DNA of 64,000 nucleotides from Akkermansiaceae bacterium. GTDB lineage: Bacteria > Verrucomicrobiota > Verrucomicrobiia > Verrucomicrobiales > Akkermansiaceae. Shown piece after piece: positions 34,739 through 44,591 of this stretch; the first letter of the stretch is position 1; every line of letters starts with the position of its first letter. The notes under the pieces were generated by a model. That model saw nothing but the letters and a program-made list of their open reading frames with translations, had not been told where the DNA came from and did not search any database. The stretch spans positions 20,012 to 84,011 of the forward strand of contig JAJQGU010000073.1 in the NCBI GenBank assembly GCA_021200315.1, in the 5' to 3' direction. A program made the translations under genes and the position numbers.

Positions 34739-36447
34739 CAATCCAATTCGGTGTGAATGCGGTTGCGCTCCTGCTCGATTTGCTCCTCCGACGCGCCGAA
34801 CTGTTCCAACAGATGCGTCGCCATGGAGAGCGCCACCTCTTTTTCTCCCGAGAAGACCAGCGTGCCGAGTTGCCGTCTCATTCTGCGCGCGTCGGCCAAG
34901 TACACCGTGTGCACGAGAATCCGCAGGGAGCTGTTGAGCGAGCGGGCGGCGTCGATCACATCCCGCGCCAGGGCGCCGGAGGTCGAAATGATGAGCCCTT
35001 CGGCTTTTTCCGCTCCCGCCGCCTTGAGCACCTCCGACTGCGCCGCGTCCCCGTACACGGCCCGGACTCCGTCTCGGTGCAGCCTGCGCACCGTATCTAT
35101 GTTCATCTCGATCACGACCACCTCCACATGATTGTCCGTCAATATTCTGCTGATCACCTGCCCGGAAGGGCCGTACCCCACGATGATCACGCGCTGCCGG
35201 TCTTCCTCCTCGTCGGCGGGTTCGGGCGCGTCGTCACACGGCGCCGTTTCGCGGAACCCTCGCTTGCACAGAAAGCGGCAGATTTTCGGCAGACGTCCGT
35301 ATATCAGCGAATTGAGAGCGATGGAGACCACCGAGGCCGCGATCACTGCATGGTGCGTTTCGGGGGCAAGGAGCCCGTATCGCGTACCCATGGCCACCAG
35401 AATGAAAGAAAATTCGCCGATCTGGGCGAGCGCGGCGGCCACCGAAAGCGAGAGCCTCAGAGGCTTGCGGAGAAGGCGCACCACAGCGAACGCGGCCAAG
35501 GGCTTGCCGGCCATCACGATGCCCAGCGTCACCAAGGCGAGAGGCCACCCATCGAGCAGCGAGACGGGATCGAACATCATGCCCACGGACACGAAGAACA
35601 GCACCGCGAACGCGTCCCGCATCGGCAGAGCGTCCGCCGCCGCCCGCGCGCTGAAGTCCGATTGCCCCACCGCCATGCCGCTCAGGAAGGCTCCCAGCAC
35701 CATCGAGGCTCCGAAAAATTCCGCTGAAATCACCGCGATGCCGATCGCCAGCACGAGCACGGCCAGTGTGAAGAGATCGCGCGTACCCGTTCGGGCCACC
35801 CACGTCAGCAGCCGGGGGATGAGATGCCGCCCCGCCCACAGCATGACCGCCAGCAGCAGGACGAGCTTCGCCAGCATCGCCCCAGCCGAGCCCGCCAGGC
35901 TCCATGCGCTCCGCGCCTCGCGTCCGGGCTCAAGGAGCAGGGGCAGAAAGACCATCAGCAGAATCGTGAACAAGTCCTCCACAACCAGCCACCCCACGGC
36001 CACATGCCCCCCCGGAGTGTGAAGCTCCCGGTGGTCGGAGAGCACGCGCGTCAGAACTACGGTGCTGGCCACGGAAATGGACATGCCGTAGACGACGCCG
36101 GCCTCCCATCCCCAGCCGAATGCGTGCGCCGCTGCCGCGCCCAGAGCCGTGGAGGCGGCGATCTGCGCGATCGCCCCCGGCAGAGCCACCCGCTGCACCG
36201 CGATCAGATCCCTCAGATGAAAATGCAGCCCCACGCCGAACATCAGCAGAATCACGCCGATCTCGGCAAACTGGTTCACCGTGTCTTGGTCGATCTGGAT
36301 GCCCGGCGTGTGAGAGCCGACGAGCATCCCGGCCACCAAGTACCCCACCAGGGGAGAACATCGCAATTTCCGGGCGATGTATCCCAGCAGCAGCGCGGCG
36401 GTCAGACCGCCGGCCAGCGCGTAAATCAAGTCGAGATTGTGAGACAT
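34738..36447 (-). CDS. Monovalent cation:proton antiporter with RCK/TrkA-N domain (KefB/YbaL-like)
   Basis: 569 residues. N-terminal Na_H_Exchanger domain with about 12 membrane helices (LVGYLVAGMLVGSHTPG, LLMFGVGLHFHLRDL, VAVGWLVVEDLFTILLM), then an NAD-binding TrkA-N domain starting at VIIVGYGPSGQVI (about residue 420). This is the CPA2 layout of YbaL and KefB/C. It probably exports K+ or other cations. First gene of a unit with resB and ccsA; the link with cytochrome c maturation may only be positional. Confidence 0.92.
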   Translation of the reverse strand: MSHNLDLIYALAGGLTAALLLGYIARKLRCSPLVGYLVAGMLVGSHTPGIQIDQDTVNQFAEIGVILLMFGVGLHFHLRDLIAVQRVALPGAIAQIAASTALGAAAAHAFGWGWEAGVVYGMSISVASTVVLTRVLSDHRELHTPGGHVAVGWLVVEDLFTILLMVFLPLLLEPGREARSAWSLAGSAGAMLAKLVLLLAVMLWAGRHLIPRLLTWVARTGTRDLFTLAVLVLAIGIAVISAEFFGASMVLGAFLSGMAVGQSDFSARAAADALPMRDAFAVLFFVSVGMMFDPVSLLDGWPLALVTLGIVMAGKPLAAFAVVRLLRKPLRLSLSVAAALAQIGEFSFILVAMGTRYGLLAPETHHAVIAASVVSIALNSLIYGRLPKICRFLCKRGFRETAPCDDAPEPADEEEDRQRVIIVGYGPSGQVISRILTDNHVEVVVIEMNIDTVRRLHRDGVRAVYGDAAQSEVLKAAGAEKAEGLIISTSGALARDVIDAARSLNSSLRILVHTVYLADARRMRRQLGTLVFSGEKEVALSMATHLLEQFGASEEQIEQERNRIHTELD

Positions 36448-36458
36448 GGGGCACTTCG

Positions 36459-36487
36459 AGTGTATCCTCCCTCCCCGTCGCTGTCAA
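36459..36487 (-). promoter_or_regulatory. Promoter of the antiporter-resB-ccsA unit
   Basis: Minus strand TTGACA, 17-base spacer, TACACT, 11 bases to the ATG; predicted leader about 5 bases. Confidence 0.7.
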
Positions 36488-36569
36488 GGCGCCGCGGCGT
36501 CACTTCCCAGACTTCCCGGCGGCGGCGTCCGTTCCGCTGATTTTTCTTTTTTCCCCGGGCGGGGGCATT

Positions 36570-36575
36570 TATACT
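36570..36575 (+). promoter_or_regulatory. -10 element of pyrC, leaderless
   Basis: TATACT exactly 6 bases before ATG. No good -35 at the usual distance. Confidence 0.5.
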
Positions 36576-36581
36576 GGCGCC

Positions 36582-37616
<1,035 letters not shown>

Positions 37617-37696
37617 ATGAAATCAGTTGGATTTGCCATTCAACGCTCGGGCGCGGAAGGTCGTCCCACTTCCGAAACACACCCCCGTACGACACC

Positions 37697-38005
37697 ATGC
37701 CCGAATTCGCTACAGCCTTCTCCGGCCTGCAGGCCGATAGAAAATTGACCCATCAGGAGCTCGTCCGCGCCGTTCGTTTCATGATCGCCGCGGAATACGA
37801 AGCCATTCAGCTCTACACGCAGCTGGCAGACTCGACCGACAACGGCCTTGCCCGGGCCGTCCTGCGGGAAATCTCCGACGAAGAGCGCGAACACGCCGGG
37901 GAATTCTACCGCCTTCTTCAGGAGCTGTCCCCCGATGAAGAGTCTTTCTACGAAGAGGGGCGCCATGAAACGCAGGAGAAGATCGACCGGCTGAAGGCGC
38001 AGTGA
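37697..38005 (+). CDS. Small ferritin-like protein, EncFtn/two-helix type
   Basis: 102 residues, two main helices. Iron-ligand pattern: Glu in AAEYEAIQLY (E33 or E35), then DEEREH (E63 and H66), spaced like the E32/E62/H65 ligands I recall for encapsulated ferritin. A single polypeptide would supply half a di-iron site and so needs to dimerise. Encapsulated ferritins normally sit next to an encapsulin shell gene; none is adjacent. The start at 37697 is chosen from the conserved domain size; the 226-codon track ORF overlaps pyrC. Could instead be a stand-alone rubrerythrin-like domain. Confidence 0.75.
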   Translation: MPEFATAFSGLQADRKLTHQELVRAVRFMIAAEYEAIQLYTQLADSTDNGLARAVLREISDEEREHAGEFYRLLQELSPDEESFYEEGRHETQEKIDRLKAQ

Positions 38006-38093
38006 CGCCGCCCGTGAGGGGGCGGCTGCCGCGCCGGCTCCGGGTGGGCTCGCCAGGGCTTGCCCGCCGCCTGCGGAGATTGTGCGGTACTCT

Positions 38094-39170
38094 CTACGCA
38101 CGGAAGAAGACGCCGTGCCGGTGGAGCGACGCCATCAGAGCCCAGACGAGAAGAATGGAGGCGGCAGCGAGCGCGGCGCCCTGCCATTCGGCCGGCGCGA
38201 GCAGGCGGCAGACCCCCGCGAAGAGGCGGTGGGTGAGCGCTCCGAAGTCGATCAGGTGCGTGACCAGGTAGCAGGCGAGCGCGTTCATGCCGATGACGCG
38301 CAGGGGGAATGTGGCCTTGGCTCCCAGCGGGGCGGCGTCCGCCAGCAGCCGGAAGAGTGCGAGCAGCGCGATGGAAATTCCTGCGGAGGCCAGCACGAAA
38401 GAGACTGTCCAGATGTTCTTGACGCAGGGGTAGCCCAGTTGCGGCAGAACGAGATAACCGAGGCAGAAGAGCGCGCCGCCGGCGAGCGGCAGCGCGAGTG
38501 CGCGCTGCGTCGGACCAGCCGCATGGCGCAGCCAGCAGCCGCTCAGCAGACCGAGCAGGTTGAGGGCAATGGACGAGACGACGCAGAGCACGCCTTCGGG
38601 ATCGTAGCTGCCGCTGTGCAGCCGGCCGGGCAGAAGGGCTTGGTCGATGCGGGCGTTGAGGCACCCCTCCGGCGTGAAGTCGCCGTAGAGGCATTGCCCA
38701 ATGCCGACGAACGCCAACGCCAGCGCCGCTCCGGCCAGTGCGCCGCGCCAGCCTGCGAGGAGGTACGCGAGACCCCCGCCGAAACAGGAAAGCCCGATGA
38801 GCCCGAGCACGGAAGCGCAGCGCATGCCGGCGTCGAGTGTCACTGCGCCGTTGACCGCCCAGCCGAGCGCGATCAGCGCCGCCGCGCGCCGGGCGAGCCT
38901 CCATGCCGCCTCCCGCCGCGTTTTGCGGCGCGCCAGGGAGAAGGACATCGACACGCCCGCGAGAAAGGTGAAGAGGGGGAAGATGAGGTCGTAGAGCCGC
39001 AGCCCCTCCCATGGGCTGTGGGAAAATTGCTCTGCCAGTGCGTGTGCCCAGCCGCTCCCGGGGTTGGCTTCCGCCAGCGCAAAGGCCAGTGCATCCAGCC
39101 CGGCGATGCAGAGCATGTCCAGCCCGCGCAGGGCGTCGAGAGATGCAAGCCGGCTTGTCGTCGCGTTCAC
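38094..39170 (-). CDS. NagX/DUF5009-like multi-pass acyltransferase (HGSNAT-related)
   Basis: 358 residues with about ten hydrophobic segments. N-terminal LASLDALRGLDML and LRLYDLIFPLFTFLAGVSM are the hallmarks of the heparan-alpha-glucosaminide N-acetyltransferase/NagX family; the latter carries a conserved Asp-Leu-Ile-Phe-Pro motif. Members transfer acetyl groups to amino sugars across the membrane, but the substrate here is unknown. The start is GTG at 39170, fixed by a promoter whose -10 lies 6 bases upstream and by the family N-terminus. The 546-codon track ORF is an upstream overextension. Confidence 0.82.
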   Translation of the reverse strand: MNATTSRLASLDALRGLDMLCIAGLDALAFALAEANPGSGWAHALAEQFSHSPWEGLRLYDLIFPLFTFLAGVSMSFSLARRKTRREAAWRLARRAAALIALGWAVNGAVTLDAGMRCASVLGLIGLSCFGGGLAYLLAGWRGALAGAALALAFVGIGQCLYGDFTPEGCLNARIDQALLPGRLHSGSYDPEGVLCVVSSIALNLLGLLSGCWLRHAAGPTQRALALPLAGGALFCLGYLVLPQLGYPCVKNIWTVSFVLASAGISIALLALFRLLADAAPLGAKATFPLRVIGMNALACYLVTHLIDFGALTHRLFAGVCRLLAPAEWQGAALAAASILLVWALMASLHRHGVFFRA

Positions 39171-39176
39171 CGCGGC

Positions 39177-39205
39177 AGTATAGACCGCGCCGCGCCGGAA
39201 GACAA
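39177..39205 (-). promoter_or_regulatory. Promoter of the NagX-like gene, leaderless GTG start
   Basis: Minus strand TTGTCT, 17-base spacer, TATACT, 6 bases, then GTG. Confidence 0.65.
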
Positions 39206-39354
39206 GCCCCGGAACTCCCGTCCGGGCGGCAGGGAGCAGGCGTCTCTCCTTTCGAAAGGATGCGGAATTTATGATGGACGCGGGTGCAAAATCCGCTGAA
39301 CTTGCTCCCCGTTTTTCTTGCGGAGCGGCTGCGCGTTCCCAATCAACTGTCAAA

Positions 39355-39683
39355 ATGAAAAATTCCTTGAAAAGAAAGCGCACTGCGGCGTTTGCCGTGC
39401 TCCATGCGTTTCCGCCGCCCGGTATCGTCTGGGCTGTTGCTGGATCTCTGGAGAAGGCGTGGAGCATGACTGCACGAAAGCGGTGCGTTGGTACCGCAAA
39501 GCTGCGGAACAGGGACATGCTGGTGCGCAGTGCAATCTGGGATGTTGTTATTTTAACGGATATGGTGTAAAACAGAATAGGGAAGAAGCGGTGTGCTGGC
39601 GGCGGAAGGCTACGGAACAGGGACATGCTCATGCAAAGGAATTCTTGAAGCTGAGGGAGCGGCCGGGCATGGCGCCGACCTGA
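39355..39683 (+). pseudogene. Broken Sel1-repeat protein gene
   Basis: An ATG at 39355 starts a basic, signal-like segment (KNSLKRKRTAAFAVL), but the frame then changes: from about 39420 the Sel1 repeats continue in a different frame. Two repeats are clear (SGEGVEHDCTKAVRWYRKAA and NGYGVKQNREEAVCWRRKAT, each followed by EQGHA). The second ends shortly after. Sel1 proteins usually have several repeats, so this is a frameshifted and truncated remnant. It lies between the NagX-like gene and tRNA-Pro; no function is expected. Confidence 0.7.
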
Positions 39684-39798
39684 AATTTCCCGTGAGCAGA
39701 GAGGGGCTTTTTGGCGGAGCTCGCCGTGCTGCATTGAATGAATATGGCAGGCGCCTCGTTTCGATTCGGGCTTGGCTCACCCTCCGGCGCGGAAAGCG

Positions 39799-39830
39799 AA
39801 ACCGCCGGCGGCTCATGCCGCCGGCGGTTT
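39799..39830 (-). terminator. Terminator of tRNA-Pro
   Basis: Perfect 14-bp inverted repeat (AAACCGCCGGCGGC) around a 4-base loop, 5 bases beyond the tRNA 3' end, followed on the minus strand by a T-rich stretch. Confidence 0.8.
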
Positions 39831-39835
39831 CCAAA

Positions 39836-39912
39836 TGGTCGGGCTAGCGGGATTCGAACCCACGACCCCTTGCACCCCATGCAAGTGCGCTACCAGACTG
39901 CGCTACAGCCCG
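39836..39912 (-). tRNA. tRNA-Pro (anticodon GGG)
   Basis: 77-nt cloverleaf on the minus strand. The acceptor stem pairs CGGGCT with AGCCCG, the D-arm contains AGTCTGGTAGCGC, the anticodon stem is CTTGC/GCAAG with loop ATGGGGT (anticodon GGG), and the T-arm contains GGTTCGAATCC. The 3' CCA is encoded. It reads CCC and CCU codons. A strong terminator follows. Confidence 0.96.
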
Positions 39913-39972
39913 TCTTTCATCTCCGGAGGGGAAGCCTGCGGAGCACGGGGGATCCTACCTTCTTTTTTACTC

Positions 39973-40004
39973 TTGTCAATACATTTTTTTCGTGGCAAGA
40001 TAAT
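39973..40004 (+). promoter_or_regulatory. Promoter of the argC operon, near-leaderless
   Basis: TTGTCA (39973-39978) and AAGATAAT ending at 40004, 7 bases before ATG. Spacing depends on which -10 register is used (17-20). Confidence 0.45.
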
Positions 40005-40011
40005 TTTTGCC

Positions 40012-41055
40012 ATGAAACGAGTGAAAGTCGCCGTCGCAGGAGCGAGCGGATATACCGGGCAGGAATTGCTCAGAATACTTTTGCGCCATCGCGGGGCGGA
40101 GCTCGTGTGCGCCACCTCCCGCCAGTATGCGGGCCGTCGATTGGGAGAAGTCTTCCCCCGATTCCGGCAGGTGCCGGGCGCGGAGCTCCCCTTCACGGAT
40201 TCGGATGTGCGGGCCATCGCGGCCACGGGAGCCGAAGCCGCCTTTCTGGCTCTGCCTCACGGGGTGTCCTCGTCATATGCGCGCGGGCTGGTGGACGCGG
40301 GCGTGAAAGTGATTGACCTGAGCGCGGACTTCCGGCTGAACGATCCCGCCGTTTACGAGGAATACTACGGCAAGGCCCATCCCGATCCCGACCTGCTGAA
40401 GGAGGCCGTCTACGGCATGCCCGAGTGGCGGAGCGGGGAAATCCGCACGGCGCGGATCATCGCTTCGCCCGGCTGCTACCCCACGAGCATCCTCCTGCCC
40501 CTGATTCCGCTGCTCAGAGCGGGGCTTCTGAGGACGAAAGGCATCGTGGTCAATTCGGCCAGCGGCGTGACGGGAGCGGGCCGCAAGGCGGACATTTCGC
40601 TGCTTTTCTGCGAGTGCAACGAAAGCATGCGCGCCTACGGGATACCCAAACATCGGCACCTCAGCGAGATCGAGCAGGAGCTCGGCGCGGCGGCCGGGGA
40701 GGCGGTCAGGATCTCCTTCACGCCGCATCTCGTCCCGCTCAATTCCGGAATATGCACCACCATCAGCGCGGAGCTCCGGGAGGGGGCCGATCCCGCCCTC
40801 GTCGGCCGCGCCTTGGAGGAAGCCTATGCGCGGGCTCCGTTTGTGCGTTTGTTGGGGCGGAACGCGTGTCCGGACACCAAGAATGTCTCGAGAACCAACT
40901 TTGTGGACATAGGGTGGGCCTGGGACGAGCGCACCGGCCGCGTGCTGCTGCTGAGCGCCGAGGACAACGTGGTCAAGGGCGCAGGCGGCCAGGGCGTGCA
41001 TGCGTTCAACGTGCTTTTTGGCTTTGACGAGACGGAGGGGCTCTGGATTCTGTGA
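40012..41055 (+). CDS. argC: N-acetyl-gamma-glutamyl-phosphate reductase
   Basis: Third step of arginine synthesis, NADPH reduction of acetylglutamyl phosphate. 347 residues, normal for the long type. N-terminal AVAGASGYTGQELLR, LALPHGVSS, the catalytic Cys in ASPGCYPTS, and SGVTGAGRKAD are intact. The ATG at 40012 starts the fold directly; the 427-codon track ORF reads through the tRNA and is rejected. First gene of a run with the NtrC-like regulator, GT-C protein, xseB, dxs and recO. Confidence 0.97.
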   Translation: MKRVKVAVAGASGYTGQELLRILLRHRGAELVCATSRQYAGRRLGEVFPRFRQVPGAELPFTDSDVRAIAATGAEAAFLALPHGVSSSYARGLVDAGVKVIDLSADFRLNDPAVYEEYYGKAHPDPDLLKEAVYGMPEWRSGEIRTARIIASPGCYPTSILLPLIPLLRAGLLRTKGIVVNSASGVTGAGRKADISLLFCECNESMRAYGIPKHRHLSEIEQELGAAAGEAVRISFTPHLVPLNSGICTTISAELREGADPALVGRALEEAYARAPFVRLLGRNACPDTKNVSRTNFVDIGWAWDERTGRVLLLSAEDNVVKGAGGQGVHAFNVLFGFDETEGLWIL

Positions 41056-41090
41056 GGAGCGGGCGGTTGAAAGAGAGTTCGCCTTTCCCG

Positions 41091-42494
41091 ATGGCCACGA
41101 GCGGCACACTCAAGCCCGTTCTTCTGATCGTCGACGACGAGTCGTCGACGCTGCGGGCGCTGAGCATGGCTCTGGACGCGCATTACGACGTCTATACGGC
41201 TTCGAGCTGTCAGCAGGCGAAAGCCGTGCTGGAGAGCGAACCGGTGGAGCTCGTGCTCACCGATCTGCGCCTGGGCGGGGATTCCGGCATGGATATACTC
41301 GAAATGACGCGGGAGTTCCCCAAGCCTCCGCAATGCATCATCATGACGGCCTACGGTTCCGTGGACGCGGCCGTGGAGGCCATGAAGCGCGGCGCCTACA
41401 CGTTCGTCACCAAGCCGCTCAATCTCGACGAGGTGGAAATGCTCCTCCTCCGCGCCTACCGCGCCTCCGCGCTCGAAGAGGAGAACAAGGATCTTCACCA
41501 CCGCCTCGCGCCCTCGGGCGGGCTTGACAAACTGCTGGGGAATACGCCCTGCATGGAGGCCATCTTCAACAAGATCAGGCGCGCGGCGCCCAGCAGATCC
41601 ACCGTCCTCATCGAGGGAGAAAGCGGCACCGGCAAAGAACTTGTCGCCCAGGCCATTCATGTCCTTTCCGGCCGGCCGAAGGAAAAATTTGTGGCGGTCA
41701 ATTGTTCGGCTCTTTCTCCGCAGCTGCTGGAGAGCGAACTCTTCGGCCATGAGAGAGGCGCTTTCACCGGCGCCGCCCAGAGACGCATCGGGCGCTTTGA
41801 GCAGGCGAGCGGCGGGACGCTTTTTCTCGACGAAATCGGCGAGATCGAGCCGTCGGTGCAGGTGAAGCTGCTCCGCGTCCTGGCGGAAAAGAAGATCGAG
41901 CGGGTCGGCTCCAACGATTCCGTGCCCGTGGACGTGCGCGTGGTCGCAGCCACCAACAAGCGGCTGGAGGAGCTGGTCGCTGCCGGCACCTTCCGCGAAG
42001 ATCTCTTCTTTCGTCTGAACGTCATCACGATTCAGATGCCGCCCCTGAGGGAGCGCCGGGACGACATCGTCCTGCTCGCCCAGGCTTTCCTGAAGGAATT
42101 CTGCGCGGAGAACGGCAAAAAGGGCAAGACGTTTTCCCGGGAGACGCTGGACGTCCTGCGAGCCTGCGACTGGCCCGGGAATGTCCGGCAGCTCCGCACG
42201 GCCGTCGAGCACGGAGTGATCATGTCCGACGGGGATACGATCACGCCCGAAGACCTTCCCGCGCTGCCTTCCGTCCGGGAGGAGTGGGAGAATAGCGGCG
42301 CCCGGGGGGAATTTGGGCTTGAAACCCGCCCTGATTTCAATCTACAATCACTCGAGAAAAAAACCATCTACGCGGCTCTGCGCTTTGTCGGGGGCAGCCG
42401 TACACGCGCCGCAGAACTGCTGGGAATCAGCCGCCGCACTCTCCAAAGAAAGCTGAACGAATACATCGAATCAGACAAACAATCCTCACCCTGA
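41091..42494 (+). CDS. Sigma-54-dependent response regulator, NtrC/AtoC type
   Basis: 467 residues from the ATG at 41091; a GTG at 41052 overlapping the argC stop (GTGA) is an alternative. Domains: receiver (VLLIVDDES, phosphoacceptor Asp in LVLTDLRLGG, Lys in VTKPL), AAA+ sigma-54 activator (Walker A GESGTGKE, ERGAFTGA loop, Walker B GGTLFLDEIGEI), and a C-terminal Fis-type HTH (SRTRAAELLGISRRTLQRKL). No histidine kinase is adjacent, so it is an orphan. Targets would be sigma-54 promoters elsewhere. Confidence 0.95.
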   Translation: MATSGTLKPVLLIVDDESSTLRALSMALDAHYDVYTASSCQQAKAVLESEPVELVLTDLRLGGDSGMDILEMTREFPKPPQCIIMTAYGSVDAAVEAMKRGAYTFVTKPLNLDEVEMLLLRAYRASALEEENKDLHHRLAPSGGLDKLLGNTPCMEAIFNKIRRAAPSRSTVLIEGESGTGKELVAQAIHVLSGRPKEKFVAVNCSALSPQLLESELFGHERGAFTGAAQRRIGRFEQASGGTLFLDEIGEIEPSVQVKLLRVLAEKKIERVGSNDSVPVDVRVVAATNKRLEELVAAGTFREDLFFRLNVITIQMPPLRERRDDIVLLAQAFLKEFCAENGKKGKTFSRETLDVLRACDWPGNVRQLRTAVEHGVIMSDGDTITPEDLPALPSVREEWENSGARGEFGLETRPDFNLQSLEKKTIYAALRFVGGSRTRAAELLGISRRTLQRKLNEYIESDKQSSP

Positions 42495-42502
42495 GCAGAA
42501 TT

Positions 42503-44314
42503 ATGTCAACACAATCCGGAAATCAGAACGTCATCCGCATATTGATCGCCATTCTCGCGCTCTTTCTCACGGCCTTCCAGCTGATCTTCACCTTCCGCGG
42601 CCTCGATCAGCCCGCCGCGATGGATCAGGCGCAGATCGCCCGCGAGCTTGCCCGCGGCAATGGGCTGACGACAAAAATGCTGCGTCCCGTCGACGTGGTG
42701 GAGTCGTCGCAGGCGAACGAGGAATACAACCCGCTGCACGCCCGGGACACCACCTATGCGCCTCTTGCGATTCTGGCGGATGCGGTGGCCTTGAAGGTGA
42801 CCGGGATGGACGATCCCAAGAACATCAATATGACGGAGGCGAGCGGCAATATCTATGCCCCCGATCGAGTGATCGCCGCCGTCTCGTCCCTGTTCTTTCT
42901 GTTGGCTCTCGTGCTGATGTTCTTTTTCCTGCGGGATTTGTTCGACGAGCTGATCGCGTCCATTTGCGTCATATTCGTCACATTGAGCAATCTGTTCCTT
43001 CAGTTCGCGGTGAGCGGGCTGCCGCAGATGCTGATGCTCTGTCTGTTCATCGGCTCCTGCCACGCTCTTCTGATGGCGGTGCGCGCGTCCGTCGCACAGC
43101 GCGGCGCCGAGCAGCTGCAATGGCTCTGCGCGAGCTCGGTGCTCATGGCTCTCGTCTGCCTTTCCGGCTGGCTCGGAGTCTGGCCCCTGATCGGGCTGGC
43201 CATTTTCATAGGCATCTATTTCCGCCCCCGGGGGGTATACAGCCTGATTCCGATTGCGGCGGTCGTTCTTCTTTCCGGCTGGTTTCTGATCAGAAACAAA
43301 ATATGGACGGGATCGCTGTTCGGGAACGCCGCGTACAGCATCTACAACACCTTCGGCGTGGGAGAGGAGAACATCATGCGGGCGTCGGAGCAGAGCGCCG
43401 TGCCTTTCCAGGCTTCGGATTTTATACTGAAGCTTCTCGGCTTCTCGCTGTCTCAGATGGACAATCTCTACGCCAACCTGGGCTCCATCGTCGTCACGCC
43501 GTTCTTTTTCCTCGCGCTGCTTCATTCTTTCAAGAAGCCCGAAGTGCAGGCCATCAAGTGGGCCACCTTCAGCATGTGGACGGCGGCCACGATAGGAATG
43601 ACGCTCTACGGCACTCATCAGGCGTTTTCCGCCGGGCAGCTGAATGTTCTGTTCGCGCCTCTCATGAGCGCGTTCGGCCTTTCTCTCGTGCTGATCATGC
43701 TGGCGCGGCTCCGAATGGGCGAAGGCGAGAAATTCGCCCGCAATTTCGTCATTTTCTGCCTCATCCTCATTTCTTCCGGCTCCTTCCTGTTCCGTCTGCC
43801 GGGCGAGCTGCGCATCGGCCTGTGGACTTCGGAAAAGGGCATCCCCCAATGGCCGCCCTATTATCCGCCCGCTCTTTCAGGGAAACTCAACAGCATGACC
43901 GACAGCAAGAAAATCATCATGTCCGATATGCCTTGGGCCGTCGCCTGGTATGCGGACCGGCACGCCCTGTGGCTCCCCAAGCGCATCGAGGAGCTGGAAA
44001 GCAAAATCATGCCCGTTCTTGAGAGAAAACATACCGATATTCAGGGGATAGTGATTTCTCCCGTCTCTCACTCCACGACAGGCATGAGCGGCATTTACAC
44101 CAATTACGGGGATTTCGCTCCCCTGGTCATGGAAGGCATGCTGCTGGCTCTTTCGCCCAAGCACAACTTCCGCTACGTGGAGCTCTTCCACGAGAAGGAG
44201 GGCGCCGACACACCTCTCGGAACATGGGTGTCCAACACGGGGAAGTTCAACGATATCACCAGCCTTCTGGGAGCCCAGCTTCTTTACTATGGAAAAAAAG
44301 AAACCGCATACTGA
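42503..44314 (+). CDS. GT-C-like multi-pass membrane protein, putative glycosyltransferase (ArnT/PMT-like)
   Basis: 603 residues, about ten hydrophobic segments, then a C-terminal soluble periplasmic-type domain of about 150 residues. The N-terminus has one helix followed by an acidic loop (GLDQPAAMDQAQIARELARG), the position and style of the catalytic-loop Asp in ArnT/PMT lipid-sugar transferases. That loop and the topology are the only support; acceptor and donor are unknown. It starts 8 bases after the regulator gene and overlaps xseB by 26 bases, so it is inside the operon. Confidence 0.65.
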   Translation: MSTQSGNQNVIRILIAILALFLTAFQLIFTFRGLDQPAAMDQAQIARELARGNGLTTKMLRPVDVVESSQANEEYNPLHARDTTYAPLAILADAVALKVTGMDDPKNINMTEASGNIYAPDRVIAAVSSLFFLLALVLMFFFLRDLFDELIASICVIFVTLSNLFLQFAVSGLPQMLMLCLFIGSCHALLMAVRASVAQRGAEQLQWLCASSVLMALVCLSGWLGVWPLIGLAIFIGIYFRPRGVYSLIPIAAVVLLSGWFLIRNKIWTGSLFGNAAYSIYNTFGVGEENIMRASEQSAVPFQASDFILKLLGFSLSQMDNLYANLGSIVVTPFFFLALLHSFKKPEVQAIKWATFSMWTAATIGMTLYGTHQAFSAGQLNVLFAPLMSAFGLSLVLIMLARLRMGEGEKFARNFVIFCLILISSGSFLFRLPGELRIGLWTSEKGIPQWPPYYPPALSGKLNSMTDSKKIIMSDMPWAVAWYADRHALWLPKRIEELESKIMPVLERKHTDIQGIVISPVSHSTTGMSGIYTNYGDFAPLVMEGMLLALSPKHNFRYVELFHEKEGADTPLGTWVSNTGKFNDITSLLGAQLLYYGKKETAY

Positions 44315-44591
44315 CACCGAAATGGATGTTCACGCCCACGACAAATCCGCGCTCAGTTTCGGGCAGATCATCTCCCGCATCGAGACCATCAACGAGAAAA
44401 TGGATGATCCGGCCATTGAGCTTGAAGAAATGATTTCCCTGTACGAAGAGGGTCTCAAGCTGATCCGCCGCGGGCGCGAAATACTCTCGCAAGCCGATCT
44501 GCGAATCCAAAAGCTCGAATTGAGTCAGAAGGAGGAAGAGTCCCGGCAGGAGCCCGCGCAGGCAGATGACGATGAGTTCACCCTCCTTTGA
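44289..44591 (+). CDS. xseB: Exodeoxyribonuclease VII small subunit
   Basis: 100 residues. The core SFGQIISRIETINEKMDDP followed by ELEEMISLYEEGLKLI is the conserved XseB helical hairpin that binds XseA. N- and C-terminal acidic tails make it a little longer than the usual 75-85 residues. It overlaps the preceding gene by 26 bases and dxs by 20-26 bases. The xseB-dxs linkage is common in bacteria, often with ispA between them; ispA is missing here. XseA is not in the window. Confidence 0.93.
   Translation: MEKKKPHTDTEMDVHAHDKSALSFGQIISRIETINEKMDDPAIELEEMISLYEEGLKLIRRGREILSQADLRIQKLELSQKEEESRQEPAQADDDEFTLL

Noticed and set aside
36120-36581. Upstream extension of pyrC (498-codon ORF)
   Set aside because: Runs through the divergent antiporter promoter and gene start; PyrC proteins begin as at 36582.
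39772-40011. Upstream extension of argC
   Set aside because: Reads antisense through tRNA-Pro and its terminator.
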